Below are positions 54,953 to 64,000 of a stretch of 64,000 nt of DNA, one piece after another (positions within the stretch are counted from its first letter, which is position 1; every line of letters begins with the position of its first letter). The notes beneath the pieces are model-generated. The model was not told where the DNA came from and searched no databases. It saw only the letters and a program-made list of their open reading frames with translations. The DNA is taken from NCBI GenBank assembly GCA_014904985.1, contig MU129168.1, positions 4,943 through 68,942 on the forward strand, written 5' to 3'. Source of the DNA: Hydnum rufescens UP504. Its lineage: Eukaryota > Basidiomycota > Agaricomycetes > Cantharellales > Hydnaceae. The translations under genes were made by a program, and so were the position numbers.

Positions 54953-57900
54953 ATGGCCAACAAAGGAAAGAGAGGAGGACCAAGCCAGCTGACTACACCA
55001 TCCCTCCCATCCCACATCACCCTGCCAGTAAAGTCTTCAGGTCTGTCTGCTAAATCCAGTAAACATCCCAGTTGAGGACAATTTCCAAAGGCTGAAATTA
55101 TTGGTCAAGGCCCCTCAGGACCCATATATACAGGGGATTGTAGTGTATCTACATGAGGTACTCCACAATCTGAGGATCTCCACCATGCCATTCCTTCTGA
55201 TTTCACAGCAATGTACCCACTGAATCTGGACTATGATCCCTATTTGGTCCCTGAGATGCACATGCACTATCTAGCAAAAGAGTCAAGGCATGTGAGATGC
55301 AAACATGTGCAAGCCACTCACTGGAGCCAAAACTGTCCTTCCTGCTCTCATCAGACCCTTCATGCAGTGGAAGTGTGAGCAAATGTTGTCACAACAGACA
55401 CCTGCCTTGCAAAGGGGGACTGATAATAGCATGTGCTCCTGCTCCAGTCATCACCAGCCTCTGAAGGTTGTGTGTGTATTGATTGAAGGTGTGCTCACTC
55501 TCCATTACTTATAGCTGACGCCTGTTTGTTTATGCTTACAACTTCAATCTAGCTCTTTGTGATGTTGATATCACTGTCTGCACCTGCCACCCAGCCCCAC
55601 AACAGCTGGTGCAGATGGGGTACTTCCCTTGCTCACCAGTCTATCCTATGCTTGCTGTGAGCCTGGAAATGCTCGAGCTTGTCTCTACCCTTTTCGTCCT
55701 TGCTGTGCCTAATGAAAGAGCATGGGCCACTACAATAACGAAATACCTCAAGAACCATGGCCATGAATTTGCTACCAGAGATGCTCTGCAATGTCAATTT
55801 TCATCCGCCCTTTCCCAGTATCAAGTTCTGATGCAACTGGTGGATGGGGAGATGGGTAAAATCATTGATGATGCAAGGGAGAAGACTACTGCGATGTTCA
55901 GGGCTCTCGATGATGAGATGCCTGTTCATGGGCAAGAGTATGCAAATGTGCAGATGTTGGCTGGTCACATTCAAATTGCATGTGATGATATCAGTCACCC
56001 ATCAACCCCTCCACCTTGAGAAAGACCCAGCACCAATCTCCGTGATGCCTGCCCCCTTTGCTTTGGTGGTGATCTGGATATAGTAACACCTAGAGTCCAT
56101 CTCATTGTGTGCCTCAATGCCAACTTCCAGTTGAAGAGGAACAGGGACAAAGATAGAAGAAAGGAGTTTGCAGGCCTACCAGGATCTTTGGATCCTAAAG
56201 TTGTCTCACCGAGAACAATCTTCCTCAGTGAAGTGCAGATCCGGGAGTGGGAAGAGAGGGTCAAGGTTTTGTGACCATCCAAACCAAAGATGGGTCATAA
56301 GCAGAAAGCTGGCCAGATGGAGGAGACCGAGGGTGATTTGATGGGTGGAGGATGGCCTGACAAGATTGAACTGGGTGTGAACTTACCCAATGCAACTTAT
56401 GATGCCTGTAGAGACTCCTTTGTGGCTGCCAATGGTGACTGTATCAAGGCATCGTCCACATATTTTGACTCGACTGGTGTGATGGCCTTGCTCTGTCATC
56501 ATGATCATCCCCTGGTACTGGCAAACCTGAAAACAGCTGGTGAAAAACAGTTCTATGCCCTTGCTCTCATATCTGCCTTGATGGAGTCAATTCCTAACCA
56601 TTGGAGAGTTGGAGTTCTCTATGATATTGGGTGTCAGATGCATAGGACACTTCAAAAATGGGACCTCATGCCTGAATATCTGCATCAACTCAAATTCACT
56701 GTCTCAATATTCCATGCCTATGGACACCAATGGGCATGCCAATTGTGGTATCACCCTTGGAAGGCTGTGATGTGGGGTTTATCTGATGGAGAGGGGTGTG
56801 AACGCTTCTGGAGTGATCTTCAGAAGCTTATCCCAGGTCTCCATATCACAGGTGTGAGTTGGAGTTGGTGATTGCATTTGAATGTTACCTGTATTCCTTA
56901 CCAAGTTTTTCTTCTAGCATCACTGTTGTCTTTTCATTCTTGATCACCAAGCTGAGCACATCCTTGAGACAAAACATGAGGGGGTGGGAAGGTGGTTGTG
57001 TGACTGGGTCTGTCAAGCTGATGAGTGGCTTGGTGAAGCCTTGATGGCTGTGGGGAAGCATCCCCATGGGTTGGATGTGGAAGGGCTCCTTGTGCAGTTC
57101 AATGAACAGTGGGAGTTCCAAACCAAGTCTGTTGATTGTGAGTAGATTATTTGCATATGCTTTATCATGATAGTAATAATTGGCTGTCTTAGGGCAATCA
57201 AAAACAAAGGGAACACAAGTGATAGAGCAAATTCTATCCCTTGAGACAACAGTCCAATCCCAACATGCAATAATTGTACACCTCTCAAAGTAATTAGGGA
57301 GTTTGGCAGTGAATGATAGTGTTGGGGGGCAGGCTTTGCATGAGGACTGGAAGGAGAGGGTGAAGATGGCCCAAGACACTATATCACAACTTGAAGACAA
57401 TATTGCAAGGAAAACCAAGGCACTTCGACTTGAAGACCATGCATTGGCAGACCATCTTGCCAACCTCAAGAAGGACAAATGGATCAACCTACAACTCAAT
57501 ATCCATGTCCTTCATGACCAGCTAATCACAAAACTCCATGCTCACAAATTTGAGCTTGCCAACTTAGAGTGTGCACATGCAAGTCAGGCCATGGGTATGT
57601 GTGCAAAATTTTATGTCTGATTTCATGTCTATAATTGATTGGACTCCAGATCAGAAAACCAAGAGCCATGTCAAAAAGGTGGTTAAACAGCATGCCCCAG
57701 GAATCAAGGCTACAGTCCACAAATACAATGCCAAGCAGAAGGAAATGCTGAAGGGGCAAGGGAAGAATGGTGTATGGAGGGATGCATATGTTCCACCAGA
57801 GCTTGTGATGGAGGGATTATTCAATTTGGACATCAATCAGGACATTTGGGAGAATGCTGACATGGTGGACTTTGAGGGGGGGAGATTCCTTTGTGGCTTG

Positions 57901-59021
57901 CTAATAAGGAGGTTCAGGATGGAATTAGGGCAGCCCATGTTAGTGGTATATAAGCCCGGCTGGTACTTGGCTTTACTGACGTCCCTAGTTGCTCAATCTT
58001 AAATGTACTTCATGCAATCTTACTATTTCCCTTCTTTTCTATTTCACAACCAAGCACCAGTGGAAAGCTTCTCCACAGGAGTTTGGTGCTGCCCCAGTTT
58101 TAGCTAGTATTCGTCTTCTTTACGTAAGCAGACTCGTATAGCTAGACTGGGTATTACCGAAATGTATCCTTTTTTCCACTCTAAACTGCTAACGGCAGCG
58201 TGCTGAACCAGCACACTACCCTCCAAGCATCGGGCGGTCTAGACCATGAACTCACCTTCTCCTAAGGAGTCACCTGACTCGTTCATCCATAAGAGAACCC
58301 GACATACGGACTCCCACCACCCCTTGGGGAACCTGTCTGCTGTAATCTCCTCTTCACAGATCCCTACAACCTTTCCCCAGACCCTATGGCTCCCAGACCT
58401 CATGACTAAGGGCATCAAACCCAGTCCAGAGCCCCCTCCTCAGGTCTCCAGACCATTACTGCCTAATTCGGTTACTCCTGAATTAACAGCCCAGGAGGTC
58501 AAAAGTTGTCAAGAAGAGCTTTGCCAATGTGATGTTGAGTATTCAAACCTTCATGCTTGGTTTGTTGAGGAATATGAAGCAGTCCACAACATATTCAAGT
58601 TCAGCAATGGTGTGAGTCTTCAATACTCTTTCCTGATTTGGAAGCTTATTATAATGTCCACAAAGATGATGATGTAGTGTTCTTTGCATTGCTTCACTTG
58701 CATGTTCTCTTTAACAGGATGAAGACATGGGAACACAGCCTTGCTACAATCACTATTCCTGTGGGTGCAGTAGATTGGAGTTGGATTTCAATGCCACCAC
58801 CTGTCAACCATCCTTGGACATGCAGGAAAGCCCTACAAGGCATCCCACAGCTGGGGGAAAGAGATGAGGATGGGGACACGAGCTCTGATGATGATGATGG
58901 GGTTGAGCTAGAGCCAGTTGCAGAGTTAGAGGATGTCAGATTTCTAGGTGACTTGGATTGTCTGATTGGTGAGGGTGATTGGTCTGAGGGAGAGGGACAA
59001 GACAATGTAATGGTAGATTTA
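54953..59021 (+). pseudogene. KDZ (Kyakuja/Dileera/Zisupton) family transposase
   Basis: Start ATG 54953 (MANKGKRGGPSQL). Cys cluster: CSCSSHH..LKVVCVLIE, then intron 55489-55552 and LCDVDITVCTCHP. The core has FDSTGVMALLCHHD (about 56466), AGEKQFYALALI, YDIGCQMHRT (56620), FHAYGHQW and SDGEGCERFW (about 56781). These carry the Asp/Asp/Glu residues of the KDZ catalytic core. Introns with in-frame joins: 56854-56917, 57138-57309, 57595-57649. The C-terminal part has KTKSHVKKVVKQHAPGIK, WFVEEYEAV and an acidic tail ending at TAG 59021. Stops are TGA at CGA positions, for example 56272. A solo LTR (57938-58488) splits the last part, and the frames on its two sides differ by one base. KDZ enzymes cut and paste DNA elements and are greatly expanded in mushroom genomes. 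This copy is dead. Confidence 0.93.
57938..58488 (+). mobile_element. Solo LTR, type 2, inside the KDZ gene
   Basis: 551 bp, TGTTAGTGG...TTAACA, with the 5-bp duplication GCCCA (57933-57937, 58489-58493). GTATATAAG at 57946-57954 is a plausible TATA box. The AGCTTCTCC...AGGAGTTTGGTGCTGCC block is shared with 18412. It keeps more CpG than the surrounding KDZ gene, which suggests a later insertion. Confidence 0.9.
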
Positions 59022-59318
59022 TAGACTTCATCCTCAGTGTCATGCACAAGTTCAGAATTCTGCTAAGTGCTCTGAGTTGGGTCCAAGTCTTCCTTGTGTT
59101 CAGCAAAACCCAGGAAGTCACCTATTTGGGGCCAGTTGAGTCCAGTTGAGCCCAGTTAAGCCCACTTGGGCCCAGATTTGGGCACAACATTGTTCTCCAT
59201 ACCATAATCAATCAATTTTGGGTGCACATTGGGCCCAACTATATATTGATCTCCATAGGTACCTATTCTGCCACAGTTTTGTGCCTTAGATTGATGTAAA
59301 ATATGGCTGACCAGCCTG
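59022..59318 (+). repeat. Right subterminal region and end of the KDZ-bearing element
   Basis: Repeated CCAGTTGAG / CCCAGTTAAGCCCA / TTGGGCCC motifs at 59135-59180, then GGTACCTATTCTGCC (about 59260-59275) and the end ATGGCTGACCAGCCTG. The GGTACC/TTCTGCC block and the end match those of the array and fold-back elements. The only matching left end upstream is at 51482, but the 8-bp flanks (ATTCCCCG and ATAGTTGT) do not agree. Confidence 0.6.
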
Positions 59319-60011
59319 ATAGTTGTGATACTTCATGGCAGTGAGGTTGGCAAAGGGAATGAAAAAGCCCTTCTGGGCTGTCCTCAACACAATCTCTGGG
59401 ATTATTCCTGAGTGCTTGACTGCTTCTGCAGACACATAGTTGGCTGCTGAGAGGGCATGCTTCTTGTTGGTCTTGGTTGGTGGGGTGTTTGCAGTGAGTG
59501 AAGCAAGTGCTGCTGCTGTGGCAGCAGCAATCAATTCTGTGGCAATTTGGGTCAGCAGTGTCTCATTTGACTCTGCAGTGCTCTCTGTGTTTTTACTCAC
59601 CAACCTAGCCTCCAAGGCTGAAATACTCCCATTCAGTGTCTCTCTCTCACATTGGAATGCCTGTTTGTATTTTGCATGGTCCATCTGGAATTTCCTCAGT
59701 TGGGCTTCCAACCACTGAATGCACTCCTCCACTGTATCTCCACTGCTGTTCTTGCTCTGGTCTCCCTGGGACTCATTTGTCATTCCAGAGTTCAGATCAG
59801 GGGGAGTCAGCAGAGGTGGTATGGATGGGATGCTAGTCTGCATGTTGGCTTTAACAATTCCACCTGTCATATTCTGTCTAGTTCTCCAAGGACAAAGGAT
59901 AGTGTGAAAGGGTCTAGTTGTTGACAGACACTCTAGCTTGATGCAGAATGGAAGAAAGAAGGTTGGGAGGCTTATCCTTGATGATGCAAATGTCCCCCTT
60001 TGTTGAAGCAC
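59319..60011 (-). pseudogene. Open frame of unknown function, cut by the KDZ element end
   Basis: The minus-strand frame from 60011 stays open for more than 220 codons. A plausible start is MTGGIVKANMQTS near 59870. Features: Pro/Ser-rich start, a coiled-coil-like middle (VEECIQWLEAQLRKFQMDHAKYKQ...LEARLVSKN), an Ala-rich helix (ELIAAATAAALASL) and the tail EIVLRTAQKGFFIPFANL. The coding-like part stops at 59319, where the CAGGCTGGTCAGCCAT terminus begins, so its natural C-terminus is missing. It could be a Gag-like or ORF1-like protein of a retroelement. I do not recognise it. Confidence 0.4.
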
Positions 60012-60190
60012 TCAGACACTGGAAGCTAATCTGGCTTCAGCCAACTCATTCACTTCTCATTTGCTAGCCCTTCCTCTGCATCATTGTGCCTTTGGACTAA
60101 GAGGATTATAGTTAGTTGGGGTTGTAGGTTGAGATGAAGACCTAGGAACAAATAATGTGTTAGTAAAAGAAAGAAGAAAAAAAAGAAAGT

Positions 60191-60911
60191 CACACAAGAG
60201 GAGCAGCATACACTGCTCCTTCTGCATGGTTGTACTTACCTTAAAATTACCACACACCTGCCAAAGCAGGTATGTGGTTCGTTTGGGGTCCCCACAGCCT
60301 TGTGCCATGCATTCCCATTCCTGGGTTTCATCTGGGGGGTGTTCTTGGCATGTCATGTTTTGGCCTCTGGTTTGGCAGGCATGTTTAAATAAAAGATATG
60401 TTAGTATCAATGATTCAAAGCAGCACAAAAAAAGTAGCTTTCACTGCTCTTTTTGCGCCACTGTATTTATGGTAATAAAAACATACCTTATATTACCACA
60501 CACCCACCTTGGCAGGTGTGTGGTTTATGTGGTTATTCATTTGGTGGGTCTTCACTTGGCAGGTCTTGTTTGGCAGGTTGTGTTTGGTGGGCTTTTGTTT
60601 GGTGGTTGGCTGTTTGGGAGGGGGGGTTCTTTGGGTGTGCATTCATTTGGTGGGTTCTGGTTCAGGCAATGTCCTAGAAAAATCAATAATATGTTAGTAA
60701 GAAATCATAACCAGTGCAAAAAAGAGCAGCATTTGCTGCTCTTTTTGCACAGTTGCATACACTACATTTACTTACCTTATATATTACCACACACCCACTG
60801 TGGTGGGTGTGTGGTTCATTTGGGGCATTCTCAGTGTGTGGTTTACACCTCATTTCCAGTCCTGGTTTGGTGGCTTGGCATTTGGGGGTTGTGTTTGGCT
60901 CATGTCTGTGC
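60191..60911 (-). repeat. Left array of element T, outer units
   Basis: S: 60191-60228, about 60421-60457, 60714-60750. H: 60248-60278, 60495-60524, 60786-60815. Minus-strand donors (TACCTTA) and GTTAG branch complements are in register. Confidence 0.75.
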
Positions 60912-62283
60912 TGTAAGTGGGAAACAAAGGGAGGAATCCAGCCACAGTCCATGATATGGAATCGAGAACAAAAAGAGGGGACCATGGGATCAATCCAAAT
61001 GTTGAGGCTCAAAGGAAGGAAGGTCTTTTTGGATAGAAATATAATGCTGTAAGCAACACCTGCTCAAGCAATAGAACAAAGAATGAATTTGGGTCACAAT
61101 ACCACACCCTAAGGCTCTCCTCTTGAAGCCCTAGACAAAGTGTATTAGTCTTGGTGGAATTCACCCAAGGAATCAGCAGCAATACATCAGTGCCTCAAAA
61201 CTGGGGAGGGGGGAAACTATAGAAATTCACATCTCCTGCACTTAATATACATCACAGAAAAATGCTAGGGTAACCGGCAGAAAAGTGGGGTGAAGGCGAA
61301 AATGATGAAAAAGAAATCAAGTCAAAAGCTTCAAAACTGAAGGAGATATTCCAAAATCAAGTCAGAATAGAGGAATATGGCTTAACCAAGCTATTCCTCC
61401 TCTCCTACTGAGCATAATCCCTTGGGGAATGGTGGAACTGGTAGTCCTAGATGTACCCTTCGTCAGATATAATAGGGGCAGAGAATAATTTCCATTAATA
61501 ATCAAAAAAAGGAGAGGTAATAATGGAATGAGACATGGGGGAGTTAAATTGTAGAGAGCTGAGTTCTTCTTGGATCATTTTTCCCTTGGTACCGTTGGAT
61601 GCGGAATGTCAACAGCTTTCTATGTGTGCTTGTCATGAACGAATTGGACCAAAACTGATGGATAAATTTAAAACATACTGAGGGGAAATATGAAACACAT
61701 AGTAAAATTGACCTGGAAAGTGCAGTTTTGATTTGTTTGGCTCATGTTTGGTATTTTCTGAAAGGTGTAAATCATAGCTTTCTGGGAGCTATCTTTCCGA
61801 GTCAATCCAATCAACACTGAGGGATATATTCCACATTTACTCCTTGAGAGTACCACATTAGCCCCTATTTGTCATGTGACAGGTCTGCAAGTTGGAATCA
61901 AGGCCCAGGTGTGTCATCCGTCATATTCCATAATCACAATTCATTAGAGTTCCCCTTGAGGCAACTGGTAGGTATGCATGGGATTGATTGAGGGTCAAAC
62001 AAAGCAAGCAAGTTGAATTGCTATTGCCACATTGAGGTATGGCATAAAAAGGTGGAATTTAGGGTGGCCTGTTGAAGTGCCATGGATGAACAATAAATTG
62101 GCTCATATGCAAGTAAAGGAGTGGCACATATTTGTGGGTTTTAGACATATGGCATTTGGGCTTGTTCTCAAATGAATGATGGTGTGGGAATTGATGTCCA
62201 GATTGACATGAAAAATGGTTCATTTATTTGAAGAATCATCCTCAGATAGGGTTTGCACATAGTAGGGATTTGTCCCTCCAACA
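60912..62283 (-). mobile_element. Solo LTR, type 1, reversed
   Basis: 1372 bp, TGTAAGTGGG...CCTCCAACA on the plus strand. Flanks are GTGC (60908-60911) and GCAC (62284-62287). These differ, but each is one deamination step from GCGC, so a 4-bp duplication that decayed separately on each side is likely. Confidence 0.75.
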
Positions 62284-62401
62284 GCACAGTGGTTTGTTGT
62301 CTTGGGGGCTTGTTTGGTGGGTCCTTACTTCATGGGTCCTGGTTCAGGTGACCACCTAGGACAGCACATAAAGATTTAGTTAAGAATTAAAACTAAAACT
62401 G

Positions 62402-62820
62402 GTGCAAAAAGTGCAGCAAACACTGCACTTTTTGTGCTGTTGGGTGAACTGAATCATTTACCTTATATAGAACCATGCACCTGCTGTGGCAGGTGTGTGG
62501 TTTGTACAGTCATTTGTTGGGTGTGTTCTCACCTATTGCAGTCTTGTTGGTGGTGTTTTTGTTTATTGTTTTGTCATTTGTGTTTTTTCCCCATGTGTTA
62601 CCATTTGGGCTTTGGCCATTCACACAGCTGTTGTTGGGTAGGGTCCCACCTTATGCCCCAGATCAGGCCACAATCTAAGATAATAACAATTCATTAGTAA
62701 AGAAATTTAAGGCAGTGCAAAAAGAGCAGCTTTCACTGCTCTTTTTGCACCATTGTATCTGCTTCAATCAAAAAAACTCACCTTACATGACCACACACCC
62801 ACTGCTGTGGGTGTGTGGTC
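62402..62820 (-). repeat. Left array of element T, inner units
   Basis: S: 62402-62437 (GTGCAG/CTGCAC, both arms changed) and 62715-62750. H: 62471-62502 and 62789-62820. Confidence 0.75.
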
Positions 62821-62849
62821 ATTGGCTTGCCTCTCTAGGCAGTTGCCTG

Positions 62850-63330
62850 TTCAGTGTGTGGCTGCATAGTTTTGAAGAGAGCACAACTCAACACTGGCAA
62901 ATGCTGGCACTCAAAAAGTGCCCAAGTCCTGTGGCCATGAGCACAATATAAATTAATAGCAAGCATCTAGACATGTCCTAAATACTAAATAATAAATATT
63001 TATCCAAAAATGCGAAAGAAGATGACAATAATAAGTCAGGGCTCAATAAGGCACAATATGCCTATATTATAAAGTGGATTGGGCCACATCTATAGGTCAG
63101 AAGTGGCCCAATCCACTTTATAATATAGGCATATTGTGCCTTATTGAGCCCTGACTTATTATTGTCATCTTCTTTCGCATTTTTGGATAAATATTTATTA
63201 TTTAGTATTTAGGACATGTCTAGATGCTTGCTATTAATTTATATTGTGCTCATGGCCACAGGACTTGGGCACTTTTTGAGTGCCAGCATTTGCCAGCATT
63301 GACTTGTGCTCTCTTCACAACTATGCAACC
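62850..63330. repeat. Palindromic centre of element T
   Basis: Arms of about 230 bp around 63091, almost the same sequence as 6150-6600. It is flanked by a minus unit on the left and a plus unit on the right. Confidence 0.8.
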
Positions 63331-63393
63331 ACAACAACCACTGCAACTGCCCAGAAAAGGAAGCAGGGCAACTGCCTGAAAAGGGAAGCAGAT

Positions 63394-63677
63394 GACCACA
63401 CACCCACTGCTGCAGGTGTGTGGTCATATAGGATGGGTTTCTTTTTTTATTGTAGTAGCTACAACAGTGCAAAAAGAGCAGCCACTGCTGCTCTTTTTGT
63501 GCTCCTTTAGATTTTTTTACTAACATATCTTTTATTATCTTTTATTATTCTAGATCACAGCCTGGTCAAGGCACAGTGGGACCTCATCAAATGACATGGG
63601 CCCAAACAGAAACATAAGAAAAAGAACACAGGACACAAGAATGCAACACATGAGAACACAACATAAGAACATGACAC
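63394..63677 (+). repeat. Right-arm unit of element T
   Basis: H 63394-63425, S 63467-63502, CTAAC at about 63518, acceptor TTCTAG ending 63553. The exon block is cut by the next LTR at 63678. Confidence 0.75.
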
Positions 63678-64000
63678 TGTAAGCAGGAAACAGAGGGAGG
63701 AATCCAGCCACAGTCCACAATATGGAATTGAGAATGAAAAGAAGGGACCACAGGATCAATCCAAATGTTAAGGCTTCAAGGAATGAAGGTCTTTTGGGAT
63801 AGAAATCTAATGCTGTAAGCAACACCTGCAGGCAATAATGGAATGAGACATGGGGGAGTTAAATTGTAGAGAGCCAAGTTCTTATCAGATCATTTTTCCC
63901 TTGGTACCATTGGATGCGTACTATCGACAGCTTTCTAGGTGTGCTTGTTTCAAACAAATTGGATCAAAACTGATGGAGAAATTCAAAAAATACTGAAGGG
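63678..64000 (-). mobile_element. Type 1 LTR, reversed, running off the window
   Basis: Begins TGTAAGCAGG and follows the LTR at 60912, except for an internal deletion joining the equivalents of about 61065 and 61485. The left flank is ACAC (63674-63677). The other end lies outside the window. Confidence 0.75.

Larger units (their letters stand above)
60060..63677. mobile_element. Array element T with a nested type 1 LTR
   Basis: Minus-strand units 60191-60815 and 62402-62820, palindromic centre 62850-63330, one plus-strand unit 63394-63502 and an exon block to 63677. The first units are separated from the rest by the LTR 60912-62283. The centre and the innermost units are nearly identical to those of element D (6000-7420). 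Confidence 0.75.

Noticed and set aside
54556..55020. 154-codon minus-strand frame with a 24-residue repeat
   Set aside because: It is created by the 72-bp tandem repeat and overlaps the KDZ start region on the other strand; no independent support.
58246..58677. 143-codon frame starting MNSPSPKESPDS
   Set aside because: It starts inside a solo LTR and runs into KDZ sequence; it is a chimera made by insertion.

Overview
This window looks like a repeat-dense, gene-poor region of a filamentous fungal genome, most likely a mushroom-forming basidiomycete (Agaricomycetes; Boletales is only a guess). The evidence is a Ty3/gypsy chromodomain retrotransposon, a KDZ-type (Kyakuja/Dileera/Zisupton) transposase with short GTGAGT...TAG introns, a PIF/Harbinger-like fragment, a GRF zinc-finger gene, and almost no conventional host genes. 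Most copies have lost CpG to TpG/CpA, and many in-frame stops are TGA where arginine CGA is expected. This fits cytosine methylation followed by deamination.

The dominant structure is a family of tandem arrays. Each unit of roughly 100-400 bp has two hairpins. Hairpin H is a CCACACACCCGC-type arm, a short loop and the complementary arm, and it sits just before a 5' splice-like GTGAGT. Hairpin S is AAAAAGAGCAGC, a short loop and GCTGCTCTTTTT, and it sits inside the intron-like segment before a CTAAC branch site and a TAG acceptor. Arrays occupy 934-5332, 5333-15105 (interrupted), 20314-20510 (one unit), 25843-27062, 28623-30633, 30905-38255 (interrupted), 43850-49378, 51482-52560 (with a gap) and 60060-63677. 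Where complete, they form two outward-facing halves around a long AT-rich palindrome: minus-strand units lie to the left and plus-strand units to the right. Both arms would therefore give same-sense, multi-intron transcripts. Compensatory changes in both hairpins argue that their pairing matters.

Layout. 1-547 MITE-like element. 934-5332 array element. 5333-15105 second array, carrying a solo LTR (6649-7288) and a near-complete gypsy element (7777-14008). 15106-18793 decayed large LTR element without recognisable pol. 19764-23975 MITE copy, one array unit and a 3.1-kb fold-back palindrome. 24080-25842 truncated gypsy copy. 25843-38255 arrays, a 1.2-kb solo LTR and a 2.9-kb fold-back element with a perfect 8-bp target duplication. 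38256-43849 Harbinger fragment and a second large non-autonomous LTR element. 43850-49378 the best-preserved array element. 49379-51481 unexplained CpG-rich DNA. 51639-52278 assembly gap. 53523-59318 GRF zinc-finger gene and KDZ transposase pseudogene, which is split by a solo LTR. 59319-64000 ORF remnant, another array and two LTRs.

A working model is that array, fold-back and KDZ-bearing elements share termini (CACCTTGGTCAG / CAGGCTGGTCAG) and a GGTACC...TTCTGCC subterminal block. The arrays may therefore be non-autonomous passengers of a KDZ- or hAT-like transposase. The multi-intron, double-hairpin arrays are the part of the window I cannot match to a described element type.
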